Of a stretch of 64,000 nt of DNA, positions 46,601-58,691 are shown piece by piece. Below the pieces are notes generated by a model. It had not been told where the DNA came from and did no database searches. It was given only the letters and a program-made list of their open reading frames with translations. Source of the DNA: Schoenoplectus triqueter (lineage: Eukaryota > Streptophyta > Magnoliopsida > Poales > Cyperaceae). Every line of letters begins with the position of its first letter. The first letter of the stretch is position 1. The position numbers and the translations under genes are program-made. The stretch spans positions 248,001-312,000 of the forward strand of contig CAXKVV010002167.1 of NCBI GenBank assembly GCA_964058805.1, given 5' to 3'.

Positions 46601-49600
46601 CACGTTTTCGGCGGTGAAGAGGGCATCATGTCCCGTTTTCGGCGGTGCCGAGGGCGTCCTGTCCCGTTTTCAAGGTATGCGCGCCCGAACACGTTTTGGT
46701 CGGTGCCGAGGGCGTCGGGTCCCGTTTTCATGTTTTGCGCTCCCGGACTCGTTTTCAGCGGTACCGAGGGCGTCCTGTCCCGTTTTCAAGTTTTGCGCGC
46801 CCGAACACGTTTTGGGCGGTGCCGAGGTCGTCGGGTCCGGTTTTCATGTTTTGCGCGCACGGACTCGTTTTCGGCGGTACCGAGGGCGTCCTTTCCTGTT
46901 TTCACGTTTTGCACGCTCGGACACGTTTTAGGCAGTGCCGAGGTCGTCGGGTCCCGCTTTCAAGTTTTGCGCACCCGGACTCGTTTTTGACTGTACCGAG
47001 GGCGTCCTTTCCCGTTTTCAAGTTTTGCGCGCCCGAACACGTTTTCGGCAGTGCCGAGGTCGTCGGGTCCCGTTTTCATGTTTTACGCGCCCAGACTCAT
47101 TTTCGGCGGTACCGAGGTCGTCGGGTGCCGTTTTTATGTTTTGCGCGCCCGGACTCATTTTCGGCGGTACCGAGGGCGTCCTTTCCCGTTTTCAAGTTTT
47201 GCGCGCCCGGACACGTTTTCGGCGGTGCCGAGGCCGTCGGGTCCCGTTTTCATGTTTTGCGCGCCCTGACTCATTTTCAGCGGTCTCGAGGCCGTCGGGT
47301 CCCGTTTTCAAGTTTTGCGCGCCAGGACTAGTTTTCGGCGGTACCGAGGGCGTCGGGTCCCTTTTACTTGTTTTGCGCGCCAGGACTCGTTTTCAGCGGT
47401 ACCGAGGGCGTCGGGTCCCTTTTACTTGTTTTGCGCGCCAGGACTCGTTTTCGGCGGTACCGAGGGCGTCGGGTCCCTTTAACTTGTTTTGCGCGCCCGG
47501 ACACGTTTTCGGCGGTGCAGAGGGCATCATGTCCCGTTTTCGGCGGTGCCGAGGGCGTCCTGTCCCGTTTTCAAGGTATGCGCGCCCGAACACGTTTTGG
47601 TCGGTGCCGAGGGCGTCGGGTCCCGTTTTCATGTTTTGCGCTCCCGGACTCGTTTTCAGCGGTACCGAGGGCGTCCTGTCCCGTTTTCAAGTTTTGCGCG
47701 CCCGAACACGTTTTGGGCGGTGCCGAGGTCGTCGGGTCCAGTTTTCATGTTTTGCTCGCCCGGACTCGTTTTCGGCGGTACCGAGGGCGTCCTTTCCTGT
47801 TTTCACGTTTTGCACGCTCGGACACGTTTTCGGCAGTGCCGAGGTCGTCGGGTCCCGTTTTCAAGTTTTGCGCACCCGAACTCGTTTTTGGCGGTACCGA
47901 GGGCGTCCTTTCCCGTTTTCAAGTTTTGCGCGCCCGGACACGTTTTCGGCGGTGCCGAGGTCGTCGTGTCCCGTTTTCATGTTTTACGCGCCCGGACTCA
48001 TTTTCGGCGGTACCGAGGGCGTCCGGTCCCGTTTTCAAGTTTTGCGCGCGATGACTCGTGTTCGGCGGTACGGAGGGCGTCGGGTCCCTTTTACATGTTT
48101 TGCGCGCCCGGACTCGTTTTCGGCGGTACCGTGGGCGCCGGGTCCCGTTTTAATGTTTTACGCGCCCGAACACGTTTTCGGCGGTGCCGAGGGCGTCCTG
48201 TCCCGTTTTCGACGGTACAGAGGGCGTCCTTTCCCGTTTTCAAGGTTTGCGCGCCCGGACACATATTCGGCGGTGCCGATGTCGTCGGGTCCCGTTATCT
48301 TGTTTTGCGCGCCCGGACTCGTTTTCGGCGGTGCCGACGTCGTCGGGTCCCGTTTTCTTGTTTTGCGCGCCCGGACTCGTTTTCGGCGGTATCGTGGGCG
48401 CCGGGTCCCGTTTTAATGTTTTGCGCGCCCAGACACGTTTTCGGCGGTGCCGAGGGCGTCCTGTCCCCTTTTCGGCGGTACAGAGGGCGTCCAGTCCCGT
48501 TTTCAAGGTTTGCGCACCCGGACACATTTTCGGCGGAGCCGAGGTCGTCGGGTCCCGTTTTCATGTTTTGCGCGCCCGGACTCGTTTACGGCGGGTGCCG
48601 AGGGCGTAAGGTCCCGTTTTCATGTTTTGCGCGCCCGGACACGTTTTCGGCGGTACCGAGGGCGTCCTGTCCCGTTTTCGAGTTTTGCGCGCCCGGACAC
48701 GTTTTGGGCGTTGCCGAGGTCGTCGGGCCCTGTTTTCATGTTTTGCGCGCCCGGACTCGTTTTCGGCGGTGCCGACGTCGTCGGGTCCCGTTTTCTTGTT
48801 TTGCGCGCCCGGACTCGTTTTCGGCGATACCGAGCGTTCTTTCCCGTTTTCAAGTTTTCGCGCCCGGACACGTTTTCGGCGGTGCCGAGGTTGTCGGGTC
48901 CCGTTTTCAAGTTTTGCGCACCCGGACTCGTTTTTGGCGGTACCGAGGGCGTCCTTTCCCGTTTTGAAGTTTTGCGCGCCCGGACACGTTTTCGATGGTG
49001 TCGAGGTCGTCGGGTCCCGTTTTCATGTTTTGCGCACCCGAACTCATTTTCTGCGGTACCGAGGGCGTCCGGTCCCGTTTTCAAGTTTTGCCCGCGAGGA
49101 CACGTTTTCGGCTGTACCGAGGGCGTCGGGTCCCTTTTACATGTTTTCTGCGCCCGGACTCATTTTCGGCGGTACCGTGGGCGTCGGGTCCCGTTTTCAT
49201 GTTTTGCGCGATCGGACACGTTTTCGGCGGTGCCGAGGGCGTCCTGTCCCGTTTTCAAGTTTTGCGCGTCAGGACTAGTTTTCGGCGGTACCGAGGGCGT
49301 CGGGTCCCTTTTACTTGTTTTGTGCGCCAGGACTCGTTTTCGGCGGTACCGAGGGCGTCGGGTCCCTTTTACTTGTTTTGCGCGCCCGGACACGTTTTCG
49401 GCGGTGCCGTGGGCGTCCTGTCCCGTTTTCAAGGTTTGCGCGCCCGGACACATATTCGGCGGTGCCGAGGTCGTCGGGTCCCGTTTTCATGTTTTGCGCG
49501 CCCGGACTCGTTTTCGGCGGTACCGTGGGCGACGGGTCCCAATTTCATGTTTTGCGCGCCCGGACTCGTTTTCGGCGGGTGACCAGGGCGTCAGGTCCCG

Positions 49601-52600
49601 TTTTCATGTTTTGCGCGCCAGGACACGTTTTCAGCGGTACCGAGGGCGTCCTGTCCCGTTTTTGAGTTTTGCGCGCCCAGAAACGTTTTGGGCGTTGCCG
49701 AGGTCGTCGGGTCCCGTTTTCATGTTTTGCGCGCCCGGACTCGTTTTCGGCGGTGCCGAGGTCGTCGGGTCCCATTTTCTTGTTTTGCGCGCCCGGACTC
49801 GTTTTCGGCGGAACCGTGGGCGCGGGGTCCCGTTTTAATGTTTTGCGCGCCCGGACACGTTTTCGACGGTGGCGAGGGCGTCCTGTCCCCTTTTCGGCGG
49901 TACCGAGTGCGTCCTGTCCCGTTTTCAAGGTTTGCGCGCCCGGACACATTTTCGGCGGTGCCGAGGTCGTCGGGTCCCGTTTTCATGTTTTGCGCGCCCG
50001 GACTCGTTTTCGGCGGTACCGTGGGCGACGGGTCCCGATTTCATGTTTTGCGCGCCCGGACTCGTTTACGGCGGGTGCCAAGGGCGTCAGGTCTCGTTTT
50101 CATGTTTTGCGCGCCCGGACACGTTTTCGGCGGAACCGAGGGCGTCCTGTCCCGTTTTCGAGTTTTGCGCGCCCGGACACGTTTTGGGCGTTGCCGAGGT
50201 CGTCGGGTCCCGTTTTCATGTTTTGCGCGCCCGGACTCGTTTTCGGCGGTGCCGACGTCGTCAGGTCCCGTTTTCTTGTTTTGCGCGCCCGGACTCATTT
50301 TCGGCGGTACCGAGGCCGTTCTTTCCCGTTTTGAAGTTTTGCGCGCCCGGACACGTTTTCGGTGGTGCCGAGGTCGTCGGGTCCCGTTTTCATGTTTTGT
50401 GCACCCGAACTCATTTTCGGCGGTACCGAAGGCGTCCGGTCCCGTTTTCAAGTTTTGCGCGCGAGGACACGTTTTCGGCTGTACCGAGGGCGTCGGGTCC
50501 CTTTCACATTTTTTGTGCGCCCGGACTCATTTTCGGCGGTACCGTGGGCGTCGGGTCCCGTTTTCATGTTTTGCGCGATCAGACACGTTTTCGGCGGTGC
50601 CGAGGGCGTCCTGTCCCGTTTTCAAGTTTTTCGCGCCCGGACACTTTTTCGGCGGTGCCGAGGTCGTCGGGTCCCGTTTTCATGTTTTGCGCACCCAGAC
50701 TCGTTTTTCGCGGTTCCGAGGGCGTCCTTTCCCGTTTACAAGTTTTGTGCGCCCGGACTCGTTTTCGACGGTACTGTGGGCGTCGGGTCCCGTTTTCATG
50801 TTTTGCGCGCCCGGACACGTTTTCGGCGGTGCCGAGGGCGTCCTGTCCCGTTTTCGGCGGTGCCGAGGGCGTCCTGTCCAGATTTCAACGTATGCGCGGC
50901 CGGTCATGTTTTCGGCGGTGCCGATGTCGTCGAGTCCCGTTTTCATGTTTTGCGCGCCCGGACTCGTTTTCGGTGTTACCGAGGGCGTCCTTTCTCGTTT
51001 TCAAGTTTTGCGCGCCCGGACTCGTTTACGGCGGTGCCGAGGGCGTCGGGTCCCGTTTTCATGTTTTGCACGCCCGGACTCGTTTTCGGCGGTACCGAGG
51101 GCGTCTTGTCCCGTTTTCGAGTTTTGCGCGCCCGGACACGTTTTGGGCGTTACCGAGGTCGTCGGGTGCCGTTTTTATGTTTTGCGCGCCCGGACTCATT
51201 TTCGGCGGTACCGAGGGCGTCCTTTCCCGTTTTCAAGTTTTGCGCGCCCGGACACGTTTTCGGCGGTGCCGAGGGCGTCGGGTCCCGTTTTCATGTTTTG
51301 CGCGCCCTGACTCATTTTCAGCGGTCTCGAGGCCGTCGGGTCCCGTTTTCAAGTTTTGCGCGCCAGGACTAGTTTTCAGCGGTACCGAGGGCGTCGGGTC
51401 CCTTTTACTTGTTTTGCGCGCCAGGACTCGTTTTCGATGGTACCGAGGGCGTCGGGTCCCTTTAACTTGTTTTGCGCGCCCGGACACTTTTTCGGCGGTG
51501 CAGAGGGCATCATGTCCCGTTTTCGGCGGTGCCGAGGGCGTCCTGTCCCGTTTTCAAGGTAAGCGCGCCCGAACACGTTTTGGTCGGTGCCGAGGGCGTC
51601 GGGTCCCGTTTTCATGTTTTGCGCTCCAGGACTCGTTTTCAGCGGTACCGAGGGCGTCCTGTCCCGTTTTCAAGTTTTGCGCGCCCGAACACGTTTTGGG
51701 CGGTGCCGAGGTCGTCGGGTCCGGTTTTCATGTTTTGCGCGCCCGGACTCGTTTTCGGCGGTACCGAGGGCGTCCTTTCCTGTTTTCACGTTTTGCACGC
51801 TCGGACACGTTTTCGGCAGTGCCGAGGTCGTCGGGTCCCGCTTTCAAGTTTTGCGCACCCGGACTCGTTTTTGGCTGTACCGAGGGCGTCCTTTCCCGTT
51901 TTCAAGTTTTGCGCGCCCGAACACGTTTTCGGCAGTGCCGAGGTCGTCGAGTCCCGTTTTCATGTTTTACGCGCCCGGACTCATTTTCGGCGGTACCGAG
52001 GGCGTCCGGTCCCGTTTTCAAGTTTTGCGCGTCAGGACTAGTTTTCGGCGGTACCGAGGGCGTCGGGTCCCTTTTACTTGTTTTGCGCGCCAGGACTCGT
52101 TTTCGGCGGTACCGAGGGCGTCGGGTCCCTTTTACTTGTTTTGCGCGCCCGGACACGTTTTCGGCGGTGTCGAGGGCGTCCTGTCCCGTTTTCAAGGTTT
52201 GCGCGCCCGGACACATATTCGGCGGTGCCGAGGTCGTCGGGTCCTGTTTTCATGTTTTGCGCGCCCGGACTCGTTTACGGCGGGTGACGAGGGCGTCAGG
52301 TCCCGTTTTCATGTATTGCGCGCCCGGACACGTTTTCAGCGGTACCGAGGGCGTCCTGTCCCGTTTTCGAGTTTTGCGCGCCCGGAAACGTTTTGGGCGT
52401 TGCCGAGGTCGTCGGGTCCCGTTTTCATGTTTTGCACGCCCGGACTCGTTTTCGGCAGGGCCGACGTCGTCGGGTCCCGTTTTCTTGTTTTGCGCGCCCG
52501 GACTCGTTTTCGGCGGTACCGTGGGCGCCGGGTCCCGTTTTAATGTTTTGCGCGCCCGGACACGTTTTCGACGGTGGCGAGGGCGTCCTGTCCCCTTTTC

Positions 52601-52767
52601 GGCGGTACCGAGTGCGTCCTGTCCCGTTTTCAAGGTTTGCGCGCCCGGAAACGTTTTCGGCGGTACCGAGGGCGTCCTGTCCCGTTTTCGAGTTTTGCGC
52701 GCCGGACACGTTTTGGGCGTTGTCGAGGTCGTCGGGACCCGTTTTCATGTTTTGCGCGCCCGGACTC
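31696..52767 (-). repeat. Large HOR array, ~5 copies of a 4-6 kb unit
   Basis: Several kilobases recur repeatedly and in the same order. The unique marker GCATCATG (in GCRGAGGGCATCATGTCCCG) is at 31,911, 36,154, 40,633, 41,476, 46,623, 47,524 and 51,507. Taking 41,476 and 47,524 as secondary copies inside a unit, main spacings are 4,243, 4,479, 5,990 and 4,884 bp. Other markers agree: 34,920, 39,368, 44,690 (4,448 and 5,322); 33,904, 38,352, 43,674, 49,720 (4,448, 5,322 and 6,046); 36,925, 42,247, 48,295 (5,322 and 6,048). Unit length varies by insertion or loss of blocks of about 0.85-0.9 kb. Odd monomers such as GGCGGGTGCCGAGGGCG, one base longer than normal, recur in every copy. Confidence 0.85.
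40475..42318 (-). repeat. 843-bp internal duplication within large HOR
   Basis: The marker block around GCATCATG is present at 40,633 and again at 41,476, 843 bp away, with the same flanking monomers (GGTCTCGAGGCCG, CCCTTTAACTTG). The corresponding pair in the next unit is 46,623 and 47,524 (901 bp, exactly one monomer more). The doubling is therefore shared by two adjacent units and absent from those at 36,154 and 51,507. Confidence 0.78.
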
Positions 52768-52783
52768 GTTTTGCGCGCAAAAC
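52768..52783. repeat. 16-bp palindromic junction (inverted to forward)
   Basis: GTTTTGCGCGCAAAAC is a perfect palindrome centred between 52,775 and 52,776. Left of it monomers are inverted (...CCCGGACTC), right of it they are forward (TTGAAAACGGGACAGG...). The next bases do not pair (CTC against TTG), and the flanks come from different HOR families, so unlike the left switch there is no mirrored duplication here. The junction uses the monomer's own AAAAC and GCGCGC elements. Confidence 0.92.
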
Positions 52784-54417
52784 TTGAAAACGGGACAGGA
52801 CGCCCTCGGTACCGCCGAAAACGTGTCCGGGCGCGCAAAACATGAAAACGGGACCCCACGCCCACTGTACCGTCGAAAACGAGTCCGGGCGCGTAAAACA
52901 TGAAAACGGGGCCCGACGCCCACTGTACCGTCGAAAACGAGTCCGGGCACACGAAAAATGTAAAATGGACCCGACGCCCTTGGTACCGCCGAAAAAGAGT
53001 CCGAGCGCGCAAAACATGAAAACAGGACCCGCGCAAAACATGAAAACGGGACAGGACGCCGTCGGTACCGCCGAAAACGAGTCCGGTCGCACAAAACATG
53101 CAAACAGGACCCGCCGAAAACGACTCCGGGCGAGCATAACATGAAAACGGGACCCGACGACCTCGGCACCGCCAAAAACGTGTCCGGGCGCGCAAAACGT
53201 GAAAACGGGACAGAACGCCCTCGGTACCGCCGAAAACGAGTCCGGTCGCACAAAACATGAAAACGGGACCCGACGACCTCGGTACTGTCGTAAACGAGTC
53301 CGAGCGCGTAAAACATGAAATCGGGACCCGACACCCTCGGTACCGCCGAAAACGACTCCGGGCGAGCATAACATGAAAACGGGACCCGACGACCTCGGCC
53401 CCGCCGAAAACGTGTCCGGGCGCGCAAAACGTGAAAACGAGACAGGACGCCCTCGGTACCGCCGAAAACGAGTCCGGGCGCGCAAAACATGAAAACGGGA
53501 CCCAACGACCTCGGCAACGCCCAAAACGTGTACGGGCACGCAAAACTTGAAAATGGGACAGGACGCCGTCGGTACCGCCGTAAACGAGCCCGGGCGCGCA
53601 AAACATGAAAACGGGTCCCGACGACCTCGGTACCGCCGTAAAAGTGTCCGAGCGTGCAAAACATGAAAATAGGACACAACGCCATCGACTCTGCCGTAAA
53701 AGAGTCCGGGCGCACAAAACTTGAAAACAGGAAAGGACGCCCTCGGTACGGTCGAAAACGAGCCCGGGCGCGCAAAACATGAAAACGGGACCCGACGACC
53801 TCGGTACCGCCGTAAACGAGTCCGGTCGCGCAAAACATGAAATCGGGACCCGACACCCTCGGTACCGCCGAAAACGACTCTGAGCGAGCATTACATGAAA
53901 ACGGGACCCGACGACCTCGGCACCGCCGAAAACGTGTCCGGGCGCCAAAAACTTGAAAACGGGACAGGACGCCCTCGGTACCGCCGAAAAAGAGTCCGGG
54001 CGCGCAAAACATGAAAACGGGACCCGACGCCCACTGTACCGCCGAAAACGAGTCCGGGCGCGCAAAACATTAAAACGGCACCTGATGCCCTCGGTAACGC
54101 CGTAAACGAGTCCGGGCGAGCAAAACTTGAAAACAAGAAAGGACGCCCTCGGTACAGTCGAAAACGAGCCCGGGCGCGCAAAACATGAAAACGGGACCCG
54201 ACACCCTCGGTACCGTCGAAAACGACTCCGAGCGAGCATAACATGAAAACGGGACCCGACGACCTCGGCACCGCCGAAAACGTGTCCGGGCGCGCAAAAC
54301 TTGAAAACGGGACAGGACGCCCTCGGTACCGTCGAAAACGAGTCCGGGCGCGCAAAACATGAAAACGGGACCCGACGCCCACTGTACCGCCGAAAACGAG
54401 TGCGGGCGCACAAAAAA

Positions 54418-57400
54418 TGTAAAATGGACCCGACGCCCTTGGTACCGCCGAAAATGTGTCCGGGCGCGCAAAACAAGAAAACAGGACCCGACGACCGCGG
54501 CACCGTCGAAAACGTGTCCGGGCGCCAAAAACTTGAAAACCGGAAAGGACGCCCTCGGTACCGCAGAAAACGAGTCCGGGCGCGCAAAACTTGAAATCGG
54601 GACCCGACGACCTCGGCAACGCCCAAAACGTGCCCGGGCGCGGAAAACTCGAAAACGGGACAGGACGCCGTCGGTACCGCCGAAAACGAGTCCGGGCGCG
54701 CAAAACATGAAAAGGGACCCGACGACCTCGGCAACGCCCAAAACGTGTCCGGGCGCGCAAAACATGAAAACGAGACCCGACGCCCACGGTACCGCCGAAA
54801 ACGAGTTCGGGCGTGTAAAACATGTAAAAGGGACCCGACGCCCTCGGTACCGCCGAAAACGAGTCCGGGCGCGCAAAACATGAAAACGGGACCCGACTCC
54901 CTCGGTACCGTCGTAAACGAGTCCGGGCGCGCTAAACTTGAAAAAGGGAAAGGACGCCATCTTTACCGCCGAAAAAGAGTCCGGGAAGCAAAACATGAAA
55001 ACGGGACCCGACGACCTCGGCTCCGGCGTAAACGAGTCCGGGCGCGCAAAACATGAAAACGGGACAGGACGCTCTCGGTACCGCCGAAAACGAGTCCGGG
55101 CGCGCAAAACATGAAAACGGGACCCGACGACCTCGGTACCGCCGTAAACGAGTCCGGGCGCGAAAAACATGAAATCGGGACCCGACACCCTCGGTACCGG
55201 CGAAAACGACTCCGGGCGAGCATAACATGAAAACGGGACACGACGACCTCGGCACCGCCGAAAACGTGTCCGGGCGCGCAAAACTTGATAACGGGACAGG
55301 ACGCCCTCGGTACCGCCGAAAACGACTCCGGGCGCGCAAAACATGAATACGGGACCCGACGCCCACTGTACCGCCGAAAACGAGTCCGGGCGCACAAAAA
55401 ATGTAAAATGGACCCGACGCCCTTGGTACCGCCGAAAATTAGTCCGGGCGCGCAAAACATGAAAACAGGAACCGACGACCTTGGCACAGTCGAAAACGTG
55501 TCCGGGCGCGAAAAACTTGAAAACAGGAAAGGACGCCCTCGGTACCGCCGAAAACGTGTCCGGGCGCGCAAAACATGAAATCGGGACCCGACGACCTCGG
55601 CAACGCCCAAAACGTGTCCGGGCGCGCAAAACATGAAAACGGGACCCGATGACCTCGGCAACGCCCAAAACGTGTTCGGGCGCGCAAAACTCGAAAACGG
55701 GACACGACGCCCTCGGTAACGCCGAAGAAGAGTCTGGGCGCGCAAAACATGAAAACGGGACCCGACGCCCTCGGTACCGCCGTAAACGAGTCCAGGCGCG
55801 CAAAACTTGAAAACGGGAAAGGACGCCCTCGGTACCGCCGAAAAAGAGTCCGGGCGCGCAAAACATGAAAACGGGACCCGACGACCTCGGCTCCGGCGTA
55901 AACGAGTCCGGGCGCGCAAAACATGAATACGGGACAGGACGCCCTCGGTACCGCCGAAAAAGTGTCCGAGCGCGCAAAACATGAAAACGGGACACCACGC
56001 CATCGACTCCGCCGTAAAAGAGTCCAGGCGCGCAAAACTTGAAAACAGGAAAGGACGCCCTCGGTACCGTCGAAAACGAGCCCGGGCGCGCAAAACATGA
56101 AAACGGGACCCGACGACCTCGGTACCGCCGTAAACGATTCCGGTCGCGCAAAACATGAAATCGGGACCCGACACCCTCGGTACCGGCGAAATCGACTCCG
56201 GGCGAGCATAACATGAAAACGGGACCCGACGACCTCGGCACCGCCGAAAAAGTGTCCGGGCGCGCAAAACTTGAAAACGGGACAGGTCGCCCAGTGTACC
56301 GCCGAAAACGACTCCGGGCGCGCAAAACATGAATACGGGCCCCGACGCCCACTGTACCGCCGAAAACGAGTCCGGGCGCACAAAAAATGTAAAATGGACC
56401 CGACACCCTTGGTACCGCCGAAAATTAGTCCGGGCGCAAAAAACATGAAAACAGGAACCGACGACCTCGGCACAGTCGAAAACGTGTCCGGGCGCGAAAA
56501 ACTTGAAAACGGGAAAGGACGCCCTCGGTACCGCCGAAAACGTGTCCGGGCGCGCAAAACATGAAATCGGGACCCGACGACCTCGGCAACGCCCAAAACG
56601 TGTCCGGGCGCGCAAAACTCTAAAACGGGACAGGACACCGTCGGTACCGCCGAAAACGAGTCCGGGCGCGCAAAACATGAAAACGGGACCCGATGACCTC
56701 GGCAACGCCCAAAACGTGTTCGGGCGCACAAAACTCGAAAACGGGACAGGACGCCCTCGGTAACGCCGAAGAAGAGTCCGGGCGCGCAAAACATGAAAAC
56801 GGGACACTACGCCCTCGGTACCGCCGAACAAGAGTCCGGGCGCGCAAAACATGAAAACGGGACCCGACGACCTCGGCTCCGGCGTAAACGAGTCCGGGCG
56901 CGCAAAACATGAAAACGGGACAGGACGCCCTCGGTACCGCCAAAAAAGTGTCAGAGCGCGCAAAACATGAAAACGGGACACCACGCCATCGACTTCGCCG
57001 TAAAAGAGTCCGGGCGCGCAAAACTTGAAAACAGGAAAGGACGCCCTCGATACCGTCGAAAACGAGCCCGGGCGCGCAAAACATGAAAACGGGACCCGAC
57101 GACCTCAGTACCGCCGTAAACGAGTCCGGTCGCGCAAAACATGAAATCGGGACCCGACACCCTCGGTACCGCCGAAAACGACTCCGGGCGAGCATAACAT
57201 TAAAACGGGACCCGACGACCTCGGCACCGCCGAAAACGTGTCCGGGTGAGCAAAACTTTAAAACGGGACAGGACGCCCTCGGTACCGCCGAAAACGAGTC
57301 CGCGCGCGCAAAACATGAAAACGGGACCCGACGCCCACTGTACCGCCGAAAACGAGTCCGCGCGCACAAAAAATGTAAAATGGACCCGACGCCCTTGGTA

Positions 57401-58349
57401 CCGTCGAAAATGAGTCCGGGCGCGCAAAACATAAAAACAGGACTTGACGACCTCGGCACCGTCGAAAACGTGTCCGGGCGCGAAAAACTTGAAAACGGGA
57501 AAGGACGCCCTCGGTACCGCCGAAAACGAGTCCGGGCGCGCAAAATAAGAAATCGGGACCCGACGACCTCGGCAACGCCCAAAACGTGTCCGTGCGCGCA
57601 AAACTCGAAAACGGGACAGGACGCCCTCGTTAACGCCGAAAAAGAATCCAGGCGCTCAAAACATGAAAACTGGACCCGACGCCCTCGGTACCGCCGTAAA
57701 CGAGTCCGGGCGCGCAAAACATAAAAACGGGACCCAACGGCCACGGCACCGCCGAAAACATGTCCGGGCGCGCAAAACTTGAAAACGGGAAAGGACGCCC
57801 TCGGTACCGCCAAAAACGAGTCCGGGCGCGCAAAACATTAAAACGGGACCCGAGGCCCTCGGTACCGCCGTAAACGAGTTCGGGCGCGCAAAACTTGAAA
57901 ACGAGAAAGGACGCCCTCGGTACCGCCGAAAAAGAGTCCGGGCGCGCAAAACATGAAAACGGGACCCGATGACCTCGGCTCCGGCGTAAACGAGTCCGGG
58001 CTCGCAAAACATGAAAACGGGACACGACGCCATCGGCACCGCCGTAAACGAGTCCGGGCGCGCAAAACTTGAAAACAAGAAAGGACGCCCTCGGTACCGT
58101 CGAAAACGAGCCCGGGCGCGCAAAACATGAAAACGGGACCCGACGACCTCAGTACCGCCGTAAAAGAGTCCGGGGGCGCAAAACATGAAATCGGGACCCG
58201 ACACCCTCGGTACCGTCGAAAACGACTCCGAGCGAGCATAACATGAAAACGGGACCCGACGACCTCGGTACCGTCGAAAACGAGTCCGGGCGCGCAAAAC
58301 ATGAAAACAGGACCCGACGAAAATTAGTCCGGGCGCGCAAAACATGAAA
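54418..58349 (+). repeat. ~0.98-kb HOR (about 17 monomers)
   Basis: The marker monomer TGTAAAATGGACCC occurs at 54,418, 55,402, 56,398 and 57,374, spacings 984, 996 and 976 bp, close to 17 x 58 (986). Neighbouring monomers recur in the same order in each copy: GAAATCGGGACCCGACACCC, GGGCGAGCATAACATG, the CCCACTGTACC pair, the marker, CGAAAAACTTGAAAA, and CAACGCCCAAAACGTG. A further marker at 52,959 lies 1,459 bp upstream and may be a partial copy. The last copy is degraded: near 58,312 it has lost the CCCACTGTACC and marker monomers. The end coordinate is approximate. Confidence 0.72.
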
Positions 58350-58691
58350 ACAGGACCCGACGACCTCGGCACAGTCGAAAACGTGTCCGGGCGCGAAAAA
58401 CTTGAAAACGGGAAAGGACGCCCTCGGTACCGCCGAAAACGTGTCCGGGCGCGCAAAACATGAAATCAAGACCCGACGACCTCGGCAACGCCCCAAACGT
58501 GTCCGGGCGCGCAAAACTCGAAAACAGGACAGGACACCGTCGGTACCGCCGAAAACGAGTCCGGGCGCGCGAAACATGAAAACGGGACCCGACGACCTCG
58601 CCACCGCCGAAAACGTGTCGGGGCGCGAAAAACTTGAAAACGGGAAAGGACGCCCTCGGTACCGCCGAAAACGAGTTCGGGCGCGCAAAAC

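Larger units (their letters stand above)
19979..52767 (-). repeat. 58-bp satellite array, central segment, inverted orientation
   Basis: About 565 monomers are in the opposite orientation to the flanks, reading GTCCCGTTTTCATGTTTTGCGCGCC... on the plus strand. Monomer classes are the same as in the flanks. The left 4.4 kb is heterogeneous, and the remaining 28 kb is dominated by multi-kilobase HORs. No unique sequence, gene or transposon interrupts it. On the plus strand this segment is nearly free of stop codons, as the minus strand is in the flanks. Confidence 0.97.

Noticed and set aside
19978..52767. Clean inversion of an originally uniform array
   Set aside because: Reversing the segment does not restore monomer phase at either end, and the left switch carries a fold-back duplication.
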